Positions 36,391 through 50,000 of a stretch of DNA of 64,000 nt are shown here, piece by piece (positions within the stretch are counted from its first letter, which is position 1; each line of letters starts with the position of its first letter). The notes below the pieces were generated by a model. The model searched no databases. It saw nothing but the letters and a program-made list of their open reading frames with translations, and was not told where the DNA came from. A program made the position numbers and the translations under genes. Source of the stretch: Antedon mediterranea (lineage: Eukaryota; Echinodermata; Crinoidea; Comatulida; Antedonidae); contig NC_092678.1 in assembly GCF_964355755.1 (NCBI RefSeq), positions 10,824,922 through 10,888,921 on the forward strand. The letters are read 5' to 3'.

Positions 36391-36744
36391 AATGCGATTT
36401 CAAGGTTTTCTGAGCACTTTGGTGTTTTTGTGTGAAAGGTTTTAACGAAATGCTCAAAATGGTCTAAAACGGTTTCTAATGTGATTTTAAGCACTTTGAT
36501 GTTTTTGTATAACCAAGTTTCATCGAAATGCACAAAATGGTCTAAAACGTCTCCAAATGCGATTTGAAGATTTTCTAAGCACTTTGCTGTTTTTATGTTA
36601 ACAAGTTTTTTCGAAAATCACAAAATGGTCTAAAACGTCTCCAAATTCGATTTGAAGATATTCTGAGCACTTTGGTGTTTTTATGTTAAAAAGTTTTTTC
36701 GAAAATCACAAAATGGTCTAAAACGTCTCCAAATGCGATTTGAA
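36391..36744 (+). repeat. Short segment matching 21.04-21.40 kb
   Basis: Here caaggttttctg (36401) and aaattcgattt (about 36643) are the rare forms seen in the 944-bp repeats at offset 15,348, whereas the 5.8-kb unit has caaggtattctg and aaatgcgattt. The match carries on to about 36.95 kb, under the start of the next segment. Confidence 0.75.
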
Positions 36745-39700
36745 GATATTCTGAGCACTTTGGTGTTTTTATGTTAAAAAGTTTTTTCGAAAATCACAAA
36801 ATGGTCTAAAACGTCTCCAAATGCGATTTGAAGCTATTCTGTACACTTTGATGTTTTGTGTGAAAAAGTTTTGTCGAAATGCTCAAAATGGTCTAAAACG
36901 TTTTTAAAACGATATTAAGCTATTTTGTGCTCTTTGATGTTTTTGTGTAACCAAGTTTTTTCGAAAATCACAAAATGGTCTAAAACGTCTCCAAATGCGA
37001 TTTGAAGCTTTTCTAAGCACTTTGGTGTTTTTATGTTAACAAGTTTTTTCGAAAATCACAAAATGGTCTAAAACGTCTCAAAATGCGATTTGAAGGTATT
37101 CTGAGCACTTTGGTGTTTTTGTGTGAAAAGTTTTAACGAAATGCTCAAAATGGTCTAAAACGGTTTCTAATGTGATTTTAAGCACTTTGATGTTTTTGTG
37201 TAACCAAGTTTTTTCGAAAATCACAAAATGGTCTAAAACGTCTCCAAATGCGATTTGAAGCTATTCTGTACACTTTGATGTTTTGTGTGAAAAAAGTTTT
37301 GTCGAAATGCTCAAAATGGTCTAAAACGTTTTTAAAACGATATTGAGCTATTTTGTGCTCTTTGATGTTTTTGTGTAACCAAGTTTTATCGAAATGAACA
37401 AAATGGTCTAAAACGTCTCCAAATGCGATTTGAAGCTTTTCCAAGCACTTTGCTGTTTTTATGTTAACAGGTTTTTTCGAAAATCACAAAATGGTCTAAA
37501 ACGTCTCAAAATGCGATTTGAAGGTATTCTGAGCACTTTGGTGTTTTTGTGTGAAAAGTTTTAACGAAATGCTCAAAATTGTCTAAAACGGTTTCTAATG
37601 TGATTTTAAGCACTTTGATGTTTTTGTAAAACCAAGTTTCATCGAAATGCACAAAATGGTCTAAAATGTCTCCAAATGCGATTTGAAGCTTTTCCAAGCA
37701 CTTTGCTGTTTTTATGTTAACAAGCTTTTTCGAAAATCACAAAATGGTCTAAAACGTCTCCAAATGCGATTTGAAGATATTCTGAGCACTTTGGTGTTTT
37801 TATGTTAAAAAGTTTTTTCGAAAATCACAAAATGGTCTAAAACGTCTCCAAATGCGATTTGAAGATATTCTGAGCACTTTGGTGTTTTTATGTTAAAAAG
37901 TTTTTTCGAAAATCACAAAATGGTCTAAAACGTCTCCAAATGCGATTTGAAGCTATTCTGTACACTTTGATGTTTTGTGTGAAAAAGTTTTGTCGAAATG
38001 CTCAAAATGGTTTAAAACGTTTTTAAAACGATATTAAGCTATTTTGTGCTCTTTGATGTTTTTGTATAACCAAGTTTCATCGAAATGCACAAAATGGTCT
38101 AAAACGTCTCCAAATGCGATTTGAAGCTTTTCTAAGCACTTTGCAGTTTTTATGTTAACAAGTTTTTTCGAAAATCACAAAATGGTCTAAAACGTCTCCA
38201 AATGCGATTTGAAGATATTCTGAGCACTTTGGTGTTTTTATGTTAAAAAGTTTTTCGAAAATCACAAAATGGTCTAAAACGTCTCCAAATGCGATTTGAA
38301 GATATTCTGAGCACTTTGGTGTTTTTATGTTAAAAAGTTTTTTCGAAAATCACAAAATTGTCTAAAACGTCTCCAAATGCGATTTGAAGCTATTCTGTAC
38401 CCTTTGATGTTTTGTGTGAAAAAGTTTTGTCGAAATGCTCAAAATGGTCTAAAACGTTTTTAAAACGATATAAAGCTATTTTGTGCTCTTTGATGTTTTT
38501 GTGTAACCAAGTTTTTTCGAAAATCACAAAATGGTCTAAAACGTCTCCAAATGCGATTTGAAGCTTTTCTAAGCACTTTGGTGTTTTTATGTTAACAAGT
38601 TTTTTCGAAAATCACAAAATGGTCTAAAACGTTTTAAAATGCGATTTGAAGGTATTCTGAGCACTTTGGTGTTTTTGTGTGAAAAGTTTTAACGAAATGC
38701 TCAAAATGGTCTAAAACGGTTTCTAATGTGATTTTAACCACTTTGATGTTTTTGTCTAACCAAGTTTTTTCGAAAATCACAAAATGGTCTAAAACGTCTC
38801 CAAATGCGATTTGAAGCTTTTCTAAGCACTTTGGTGTTTTTATGTTAACAAGTTTTTTCGAAAATCACAAAATGGTCTAAAACGTCTCCAAATGCGATTT
38901 GAAGCTATTCTGTACACTTTGATGTTTTGTGTGAAAAAAGTTTTGTCGAAATGCTCAAAATGGTCTAAAACGTTTTTAAAACGATATTAAGCTATTTTGT
39001 GCTCTTTGATGTTTTTGTGTAACCAAGTTTTATCGAAATGAACAAAATGGTCTAAAACGTCTCCAAATGCGATTTGAAGCTTTTCTAAGCACTTTGCTGT
39101 TTTTATGTTAACAAGTTTTTTCGAAAATCACAAAATGGTCTAAAACGTCTCCAAATGCGATTTGAAGATATTCTGAGCACTTTGGTGTTTTTATGTTAAA
39201 AAGTTTTTTCGAAAATCACAAAATGGTCTAAAACGTCTCCAAATGCGATTTGAAGATATTCTGAGCACTTTGGTGTTTTTATGTTAAAAAGTTTTTTCGA
39301 AAATCACAAAATGGTCTAAAACGTCTCCAAATGCGATTTGAAGCTATTCTGTACACTTTGATGTTTTGTGTGAAAAAGTTTTGTCGAAATGCTCAAAATG
39401 GTCTAAAACGTTTTTAAAACGATATAAAGCTATTTTGTGCTCTTTGATGTTTTTGTGTAACCAAGTTATTTCGAAAATCACAAAATGGTCTAAAACGTCT
39501 CCAAATGCGATTTGAAGCTTTTCTAAGCACTTTGGTGTTTTTATGTTAACAAGTTTTTTCGAAAATCACAAAATGGTCTAAAACGTTTTAAAATGCGATT
39601 TGAAGGTATTCTGAGCACTTTGGTGTTTTTGTGTGAAAAGTTTTAACGAAATGCTCAAAATGGTCTAAAACGGTTTCTAATGTGATTTTAACCACTTTGA

Positions 39701-42700
39701 TGTTTTTGTGTAACCAAGTTTTTTCGAAAATCACAAAATGGTCTAAAACGTCTCCAAATGCGATTTGAAGCTATTCTGTACACTTTGATGTTTTGTGTGA
39801 AAAAGTTTCTCGAAATGCTCAAAATGGTCTAAAACGTTTTCCAATACCATATTAAGCTATTTTGTGCAATTTGATGTTTTTGTGTAACCAAGTTTTTTGA
39901 AATGCGATTTGAAGATATTCTGAGCACTTTGGTGTTTTTATGTTAAAAAGTTTTTTCGAAAATCACAAAATGGTCTAAAACGTCTCCAAATGCGATTTGA
40001 AGATATTCTGAGCACTTTGGTGTTTTTATGTTAAAAAGTTTTTTCGAAAATCACAAAATGGTCTAAAACGTCTCCAAATGCGATTTGAAGATATTCTGAG
40101 CACATTGGTGTTTTTATGTTAAAAAGTTTTGTCGAAATGCTCAAAATGGTCTAAAACGTTTTTAAAACGATATTAAGCTATTTTGTCCTCTTTGATGTTT
40201 TTATGTAACCAAGTTTCATCGAAATGAACAAAATGGTCTAAAACGTCTCCAAATGCGATTTGAAGCTTTTCCAAGCACTTTGCTGTTTTTATGTTAACAA
40301 GTTTTTTCGAAAATCACAAAATGGTCTAAAACGTCTCAAAATGCGATTTGAAGGTATTCTGAGCACTTTGGTGTTTTTGTGTGAAAAGTTTTAACGAAAT
40401 GCTCAAAATGGTCTAAAACGGTTTCTAATGTGATTTTAAGCACTTTGATGTTTTTGTATAACCAAGTTTCATCGAAATGCACAAAATGGTCTAAAACGTC
40501 TCCAAATACGATTTTAAGCTTTTCTAAGCACTTTGGTGTTTTTATGTTAACAAGGTTTTTCGAAAATCACAAAATGGTCTAAAACGTCTCCAAATGCGAT
40601 TTGAAGATATTCTGAGCACTTTGGTGTTTTTATGTTAACAAGTTTTTTCGAAAATCACAAAATGGTCTAAAACGTCTCAAAATACGATATTAAGCTGTTT
40701 TGTGCACTTTGATGATTTGTGTGAAAAGTTTTAACGAAATGCTCAAAATGGTCTAAAACGGTTTCTAATGTGATTTTAAGCACTTTGATGTTTTTATGTA
40801 GCCAAGTTTTTTCGAAAATCACAAAATGGTCAAAAACGTCTCCAAATGCGATTTGAAGCTTTTCTAAGCACTTTGGTTTTTTTATGTTAACAAGTTTTTT
40901 CGAAAATCACAAAATGGTCTAAAACGTCTTCAAATGCGATTTGAAGATATTCTGAGCACTTTGGTGTTTTTCTGTTAAAAAGTATTTTCGAAAATCACAA
41001 AATGGTCTAAAACGTCTCCAAATGCGATTTGAAGCTATTCTGTACACTTTGATGTTTTGTGTGAAAAAGTTTTGTCAAAATGCTCAAAATGGTCTAAAAC
41101 GTTTTTAAAACGATATTAAGCTATTTTGTGCTCTTTGATGTGTTTGTATAACCAAGTTTTTTCGAAAATCACAAAATGGTCTAAAACGTCTCCAAATGCG
41201 ATTTGAAGCTTTTCCAAGCACTTTGCTGTTTTTATGTTAACAATTTTTTTCGAAAATCATAAAATGGTCTAAAACGTCTCCAAATGCGATTTGAAGCTAT
41301 TCTGTACACTTTGATGTTTTGTGTGAAAAGTTTTGTCGAAATGCTCAAAATGGTCTAAAACGTTTTTAAAACGATATTAAGCTATTTTGTGCTCTTTGAT
41401 GTTTTTGTGTAACCAAGTTTCATCGAAATGAACAAAATGGTCTAAAACGTCTCCAAATGCGATTTGAAGCTTTTCTAAGCACTTTGGTGTTTTTATGTTA
41501 ACAAGTTTTTTCGAAAATCACAAAATGGTCTAAAACGTCTCCAAATGCGATTTGAAGCTTTTCTAAGCACTTTGGTGTTTTTATGTTAACAAGTTTTTTC
41601 GAAAATCACAAAATGGTCTAAAACGTCTCAAAATGCGATTTGAAGGTATTCTGAGCACTTTGGTGTTTTTGTGTGAAAAGTTTTAACGAAATGCTCAAAA
41701 TGGTCTAAAACGGTTTCTAATATGTGATTTTAACCACTTTGATGTTTTTGTGTAACCAAGTTCTTTTCGAAAATCACAAAATGGTCTAAAACGTCTCCAA
41801 ATGCGATTTGAAGCTCTTCTGTACACTTTGATGTTTTGTGTGAAAAAGTTTTGTCGAAATGCTCAAAATGGTCTAAAACGTTTTTAAATACGATATTAAG
41901 CTGTTTTGTGCACTTTGATGATTTGTGTGAAAAGTTTTAACGAAATGCTCAAAATAGTCTATAACGGTTTCTAATGTGATTTTAAGCACTTTGATGTTTT
42001 TGTGTAATCAAGTTTTTTTGGAAATCACAAAATGGTCTAAAACGTCTCCAAATGCGATTTGAAGCTTTTCTAAGCACTTTGGTGTTTTTATGTTAACAAG
42101 TTTTTTCGAAAATCACAAAATGGTCTAAAACGTCTCAAAATGCGATTTGAAGGTATTCTGAGCACTTTGGTGTTTTTGTGTGAAAAGTTTTAACGAAATG
42201 CTCAAAATGGTCTAAAACGGTTTCTAATGTGATTTTAACCACTTTGATGTTTTTGTGTAACCAAGTTTTTTCGAAAATCACAAAATGGTCTAAAACGTCT
42301 CCAAATGCGATTTGAAGCTATTCTGTACACTTTGATGTTTTGAGTGAAAAAAGTTTTGTCGAAATGCTCAAAATGGTCTAAAACGTTTTTAAAACGATAT
42401 TAAGCTATTTTATGCTCTTTGATGTTTTTGTGTAACCAAGTTTTTTCGAAAATCACAAAATTGTCTAAAACGTCTCCGAATGCGATTTGAAGCTCTTCTG
42501 TACACTTTGATGTTTTGTGTGAAAAAGTTTTCTCGAAATGCTAAAAATGGTATAAAAACGTTTTCCAATACCATATTAAGCTATTTTGTGCAATTTGATG
42601 TTTTTGTGTAACCAAGTTTTTTCGAAAATCACAAAATTGTCTAAAACGTCTCCGAATGCGATTTGAAGCTCTTCTGTACACTTTGATGTTTTGTGTGAAA

Positions 42701-45700
42701 AAGTTTTCTCGAAATGCTAAAAATGGTCTAAAACGTTTTCCAATACCATATTAAGCTATTTTGTGCAATTTGATGTTTTTGTGTAACAAAGTTTTTTCGA
42801 AAATCACAAAATGGTCTAAAACGTCTCCAAATGCGATTTGAAGATATTCTGAGCACTTTGGTGTTTTTATGTTAAAAAGTTTTTTGGAAAATCACAAAAT
42901 GGTCTAAAACGACTCCAAATGCGATTTGAAGCTATCCTGTACACTTCGATGTTTTGTGTGAAAAAGTTTTGTCGAAATGCTCAAAATGATCTAAAACGTT
43001 TTTAAAACGATATTAAGCTATTTTGTGCTCTTTGATGTTTTTGTGTATCCAAGTTTCATCGAAATGAACAAAATGGTCTAAAACGTCTCCAAATGCGATT
43101 TGAAGGTATTCTGAGCACTTTGGTGTTTTTGTGTGAAAAGTTTTAACGAAATGCTCAAAATGGTCTAAAACGGTTTCTAATGTGATTTTAACCACTTTGA
43201 TGTTTTTGTGTAACCAAGTTCTTTTCGAAAATCACAAAATGGTCTAAAACGTCTCCAAATGCGATTTGAAGCTTTTCTAAGCACTTTGGTGTTTTTATGT
43301 TAAAAAGTTTTTTCGAAAATCACAAAATGGTCTAAAACGTCTCCAAATGCGATTTGAAGCTCTTCTGTACACTTTGATGTTTTGTGTGAAAAAGTTTTGT
43401 CGAAATGCTCAAAATGGTCTAAAACGTTTTTAAATACGATATTAAGCTGTTTTGTGCACTTTGATGATTTGTGTGAAAAGTTTTAACGAAATGTTCAAAA
43501 TAGTCTAAAACGGTTTCTAATGTGATTTTAAGCACTTTGATGTTTTTGTGTAACCAAGTTTTTTCGGAAATCACAAAATGGTCTAAAACGTCTCAAAATG
43601 CGATTTGAAGCTTTTCTAAGCACTTTGGTGTTTTTATGTTAACAAGTTTTTTCGAAAATCACAAAATGGTCTAAAACGTCTCAAAATGCGATTGAAGGTA
43701 TTCTGAGCACTTTGGTGTTTTTGTGTGAAAAGTTTTAACGAAATGCTCAAAATGGTCTAAAACGGTTCTAATGTGATTTTAAGCACTTTGATGTTTTTGT
43801 ATAACCAAGTTTCATCGAAATGCTCAAAATGATGTAAAACGTTTTAAAAACGATATTAAGCTATTTTGTGCTCTTTGATGTTTTTGTGTAACCAAGTTTT
43901 TTCGAAAATCACAAAAAGGTCTAAAACGTCTCCAAATGCGATTTGAAGCTTTTCTAAGCACTTTGGTGTTTTTATGTTAACAAGTTTTTTCGAAAATCAC
44001 AAAATGGTCTAAAACGTCTCAAAATGCGATTTGAAGGTATTCTGAGCACTTTGGTGTTTTTGTGTGAAAAGTTTTAACGAAATGCTCAAAATGGTTTAAA
44101 ACGGTTTCTAATGTGATTTTAACCACTTTGATGTTTTTGTGTAACCAAGTTTTTTCGAAAATCACAAAATGGTCTAAAACGTCTCCAAATGCGATTTGAA
44201 GCTTTTCTAAGCACTTTGGTGTTTTTATGTTAACAAGTTTTTTCGAAAATCACAAAATGGTCTAAAACGTCTCAAATAGCGATTTGAAGCTATTCTGTAC
44301 ACTTTGATGTTTTGTGTGAAAAAAGTTTTGTCGAAATGCTCAAAATGGTCTAAAACGTTTTTAAAACGATATTAAGCTATTTTGTGCTCTTTGATGTTTT
44401 TGTGTAACCAAGTTTTATCGAAATGAACAAAATGGTCTAAAACGTCTCCAAATGCGATTTGAAGCTTTTCCAAGCACTTTGCTGTTTTTATGTTAACAAG
44501 TTTTTTCGAAAATCACAAAATGGTCTAAAACATCTCCAAATGCGATTTGAAGATATTCTGAGCACTTTGGTGTTTTTATGTTAAAAAGTTTTTTCGAAAA
44601 TCACAAAATGGTCTAAAACGTCTCCAAATGCGATTTGAAGCTCTTCTGTACACTTTGATGTTTTGTGTGAAAAAGTTTTGTCAAAATGCTCAAAATGGTC
44701 TAAAACGTTTTTAAAACGATATTAAGCTATTTTGTGCTCTTTGATGTTTTTGTATAACCAAGTTTTTTCGAAAATCACAAAATGGTCTAAAACGTCTCCA
44801 AATGCGATTTGAAGATATTCTGAGCACTTTGGTGTTTTTATGTTAAAAAGTTTTTTCGAAAATCACAAAATGGTCTAAAACGTCTCCAAATGCGATTTGA
44901 AGATATTCTGAGCACTTTGGTGTTTTTATGTTAAAAAGTTTTTTCGAAAATCACAAAATGGTCTAAAACGTCTCCAAATGCGATTTGAAGCTATTCTATA
45001 CACTTTGATGTTTTGTGTTAAAAAGTTTTGTCGAAATGCTCAAAATGGTTTAAAACGTTTTTAAAACGATATTAAGCTATTTTGTGCTCTTTGATGTTTT
45101 TGTGTAACCAAGTTTCATCGAAATGAACAAAATGGTCTAAAACGTCTCCAAATGCGATTTGAAGCTTTTCCAAGCACTTTGCTGTTTTTATGTTAACAAG
45201 TTTTTTCGAAAATCACAAAATTGTCTAAAACGTCTCAAAATGCGATTTGAAGGTATTCTGAGCACTTTGGTGTTTTTGTGTGAAAAGTTTTAACGAAAAG
45301 CTCAAAATGGTCTAAAACGGTTCTAATGTGATTTTAAGCACTTTGATGTTTTTGTACAACCAAGTTTCATCGAAATGCTCAAAATGGTCTAAAACGTTTT
45401 TAAAACGATATTAAGCTATTTTGTGCTCTTTGATGTTTTTGTGTAACCAAGTTTTTTCGAAAATCACAAAATGGTCTAAAACGTCTCCAAATGCGATTTG
45501 AAGCTTTTCTAAGCACTTTGGTGTTTTTATGTTAACAAGTTTTTTCGAAAATCACAAAATGGTCTAAAACGTCTCAAAATGCGATTTGAAGGTATTCTGA
45601 GCACTTTGGTGTTTTTGTGTGAAAAGTTTTAACGAAATGCTCAAAATGGTCTAAAACGGTTTCTAATGTGATTTTAACCACTTTGATGTTTTTGTGTAAC

Positions 45701-47048
45701 CAAGTTCTTTTCGAAAATCACAAAATGGTCTAAAACGTCTCCAAATGCGATTTGAAGCTTTTCTAAGCACTTTGGTGTTTTTATGTTAACAAGTTTTTTC
45801 GAAAATCACAAAATGGTCTAAAACGTCTCAAAATGCGATTTGAAGGTATTCTGAGCACTTTGGTGTTTTTGTGTGAAAAGTTTTAACGAAATGCTCAAAA
45901 TGGTCTAAAACGGTTTCTAATGTGATTTTAAGCACTTTGAAGTATTTGTAAAAACAAGTTTCATCGAAATGCACAAAATAGTCTAAAACGTCTCCAAATG
46001 CGATTTGAAGCTTTTCTAAGCACTTTGGTGTTTTTATGTTAACAAGTTTTTTCGATAATCACAAAATGGTCTAAAACGTCTCCAAATGCGATTTGAAGAT
46101 ATTCTGAGCACTTTGGTGTCTTTATGTTAAAAAGTATTTTCGAAAATCACAAAATGGTCTAAAACGTCTCCAAATGCGATTTGAAGCTCTTCTGTACACT
46201 TTGATGTTTTGTGTGAAAAAGTTTAGTCGAAATGCTCAAAATGGTCTAAAACGTTTTTAAAACGATATTAAGCTATTTTGTGCTCTTTGATGTTTTTGTG
46301 TAACCAAGTTTCATCGAAAATCACAAAATGGTCTAAAACATCTCCAAATGCGATTTGAAGATATTCTGAGCACTTTGGTGTTTTTATGTTAACAAGTTTT
46401 TTCGAAAATCACAAAATGGTCTAAAACGTCTCCAAATGCGATTTGAAGATATTCTGAGCACTTTGGTGTTTTTATGTTAAAAAGTTTTTTCGAAAATCAC
46501 AAAATGGTCTAAAACGTCTCCAAATGCGATTTGAAGCTATTCTATACACTTTGATGTTTTGTGTTAAAAAGTTTTGTCGAAATGCTCAAAATGGTTTAAA
46601 ACGTTTTTAAAACGATATTAAGCTATTTTGTGCTCTTTGATGTTTTTGTGTAACCAAGTTTCATCGAAATTAACAAAATGGTCTAAAACGTCTCCAAATG
46701 CGATTTGAAGCTTTTCCAAGCACTTTGCTGTTTTTATGTTAACAAGTTTTTTCGAAAATCACAAAATTGTCTAAAACGTCTCAAAATGCGATTTGAAGGT
46801 ATTCTGAGCACTTTGGTGTTTTTGTGTGAAAAGTTTTAACGAAAAGCTCAAAATGGTCTAAAACGGTTCTAATGTGATTTTAAGCACTTTGATGTTTTTG
46901 TACAACCAAGTTTCATCGAAATGCTCAAAATGGTCTAAAACGTTTTTAAAACGATATTAAGCTATTTTGTGCTCTTTGATGTTTTTGTGTAACCAAGTTT
47001 TTTCGAAAATCACAAAATGGTCTAAAACGTCTCCAAATGCGATTTGAA
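36745..47048 (+). repeat. 10.1-10.3-kb tandem segmental duplication, unit 1
   Basis: This unit recurs from 47049 with offset 10,304 at the start, about 9,877 near 39.8 kb, 10,140 near 40.1 kb and 10,138 after 41.73 kb. The first shift reflects an extra E-F-B-C-D (427 bp) here at about 39.3-39.8 kb; the second an extra 263 bp in unit 2; the third a private two-base insertion, ctaatatgtg, at about 41.72 kb. It holds one H monomer, two full-length G-plus-F pairs (42.5-42.8 kb) and two tacgatattaagctgtttt fusions. The last 1.6 kb (45.4-47.05) has no aligned partner in unit 2 and instead matches 58.2-59.6 kb. Confidence 0.88.
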
Positions 47049-50000
47049 GATATTCTGAGCACTTTGGTGTTTTTGTGTTAAAAAGTTTTTTCGAAAATCA
47101 CAAAATGGTCTAAAACGTCTCCAAATGCGATTTGAAGCTATTCTGTACACTTTGATGTTTTGTGTGAAAAAGTTTTGTCGAAATGCTCAAAATGGTCTAA
47201 AACGTTTTTAAAACGATATTAAGCTATTTTGTGCTCTTTGATGTTTTTGTGTAACCAAGTTTTTTCGAAAATCACAAAATGGTCTAAAACGTCTCCAAAT
47301 GCGATTTGAAGCTTTTCTAAGCACTTTGGTGTTTTTATGTTAACAAGTTTTTTCGAAAATCACAAAATGGTCTAAAACGTCTCAAAATGCGATTTGAAGG
47401 TATTCTGAGCACTTTGGTGTTTTTGTGTGAAAAGTTTTAACGAAATGCTCAAAATGGTCTAAAACGGTTTCTAATGTGATTTTAAGCACTTTGATGTTTT
47501 TGTGTAACCAAGTTTTTTCGAAAATCACAAAATGGTCTAAAACGTCTCCAAATGCGATTTGAAGCTATTCTGTACACTTTGATGTTTTGTGTGAAAAAAT
47601 TTTGTCGAAATGCTCAAAATGGTCTAAAACGTTTTTAAAACGATATTGAGCTATTTTGTGCTCTTTGATGTTTTTGTGTAACCAAGTTTTATCGAAATGA
47701 ACAAAATGGTCTAAAACGTCTCCAAATGCGATTTGAAGCTTTTCCAAGCACTTTGCTGTTTTTATGTTAACAGGTTTTTTCGAAAATCACAAAATGGTCT
47801 AAAACGTCTCAAAATGCGATTTGAAGGTATTCTGAGCACTTTGGTGTTTTTGTGTGAAAAGTTTTAACGAAATGCTCAAAATTGTCTAAAACGGTTTCTA
47901 ATGTGATTTTAAGCACTTTGATGTTTTTGTAAAACCAAGTTTCATCGAAATGCACAAAATGGTCTAAAATGTCTCCAAATGCGATTTGAAGCTTTTCCAA
48001 GCACTTTGCTGTTTTTATGTTAACAAGCTTTTTCGAAAATCACAAAATGGTCTAAAACGTCTCCAAATGCGATTTGAAGATATTCTGAGCACTTTGGTGT
48101 TTTTATGTTAAAAAGTTTTTTCGAAAATCACAAAATGGTCTAAAACGTCTCCAAATGCGATTTGAAGATATTCTGAGCACTTTGGTGTTTTTATGTTAAA
48201 AAGTTTTTTCGAAAATCACAAAATGGTCTAAAACGTCTCCAAATGCGATTTGAAGCTATTCTGTACACTTTGATGTTTTGTGTGAAAAAGTTTTGTCGAA
48301 ATGCTCAAAATGGTTTAAAACGTTTTTAAAAGGATATTAAGCTATTTTGTGCTCTTTGATGTTTTTGTATAACCAAGTTTCATCGAAATGCACAAAATGG
48401 TCTAAAACGTCTCCAAATGCGATTTGAAGCTTTTCTAAGCACTTTGCTGTTTTTATGTTAACAAGTTTTTTCGAAAATCACAAAATGGTCTAAAACGTCT
48501 CCAAATGCGATTTGAAGATATTCTGAGCACTTTGGTGTTTTTATGTTAAAAAGTTTTTTCGAAAATCACAAAATGGTCTAAAACGTCTCCAAATGCGATT
48601 TGAAGATATTCTGAGCACTTTGGTGTTTTTATGTTAAAAAGTTTTTTCGAAAATCACAAAATTGTCTAAAACGTCTCCAAATGCGATTTGAAGCTATTCT
48701 GTACCCTTTGATGTTTTGTGTGAAAAAGTTTTGTCGAAATGCTCAAAATGGTCTAAAACGTTTTTAAAACGATATAAAGCTATTTTGTGCTCTTTGATGT
48801 TTTTGTGTAACCAATTTTTTTCGAAAATCACAAAATGGTCTAAAACGTCTCCAAATGCGATTTGAAGCTTTTCTAAGCACTTTGGTGTTTTTATGTTAAC
48901 AAGTTTTTTCGAAAATCACAAAATGGTCTAAAACGTTTTAAAATGCGATTTGAAGGTATTCTGAGCACTTTGGTGTTTTTGTGTGAAAAGTTTTAACGAA
49001 ATGCTCAAAATGGTCTAAAACGGTTTCTAATGTGATTTTAACCACTTTGATGTTTTTGTCTAACCAAGTTTTTTCGAAAATCACAAAATGGTCTAAAACG
49101 TCTCCAAATGCGATTTGAAGCTTTTCTAAGCACTTTGGTGTTTTTATGTTAACAAGTTTTTTCGAAAATCACAAAATGGTCTAAAACGTCTCCAAATGCG
49201 ATTTGAAGCTATTCTGTACACTTTGATGTTTTGTGTGAAAAAAGTTTTGTCGAAATGCTCAAAATGGTCTAAAACGTTTTTAAAACGATATTAAGCTATT
49301 TTGTGCTCTTTGATGTTTTTGTGTAACCAAGTTTTATCGAAATGAACAAAATGGTCTAAAACGTCTCCAAATGCGATTTGAAGCTTTTCTAAGCACTTTG
49401 CTGTTTTTATGTTAACAAGTTTTTTCGAAAATCACAAAATGGTCTAAAACGTCTCCAAATGCGATTTGAAGATATTCTGAGCACTTTGGTGTTTTTATGT
49501 TAAAAAGTTTTTTCGAAAATCACAAAATGGTCTAAAACGTCTCCAAATGCGATTTGAAGATATTCTGAGCACTTTGGTGTTTTTATGTTAAAAAGTTTTT
49601 TCGAAAATCACAAAATGGTCTAAAACGTCTCCAAATGCGATTTGAAGCTATTCTGTACACTTTGATGTTTTGTGTGAACAAGTTTCTCGAAATGCTCAAA
49701 ATGGTCTAAAACGTTTTCCAATACCATATTAAGCTATTTTGTGCAATTTGATGTTTTTGTGTAACCAAGTTTTTTGAAATGCGATTTGAAGATATTCTGA
49801 GCACTTTGGTGTTTTTATGTTAAAAAGTTTTTTCGAAAATCACAAAATGGTCTAAAACGTCTCCAAATGCGATTTGAAGATATTCTGAGCACTTTGGTGT
49901 TTTTATGTTAAAAAGTTTTTTCGAAAATCACAAAATGGTCTAAAACGTCTCCAAATGCGATTTGAAGCTATTCTGTACACTTTGATGTTTTTTTGTGAAA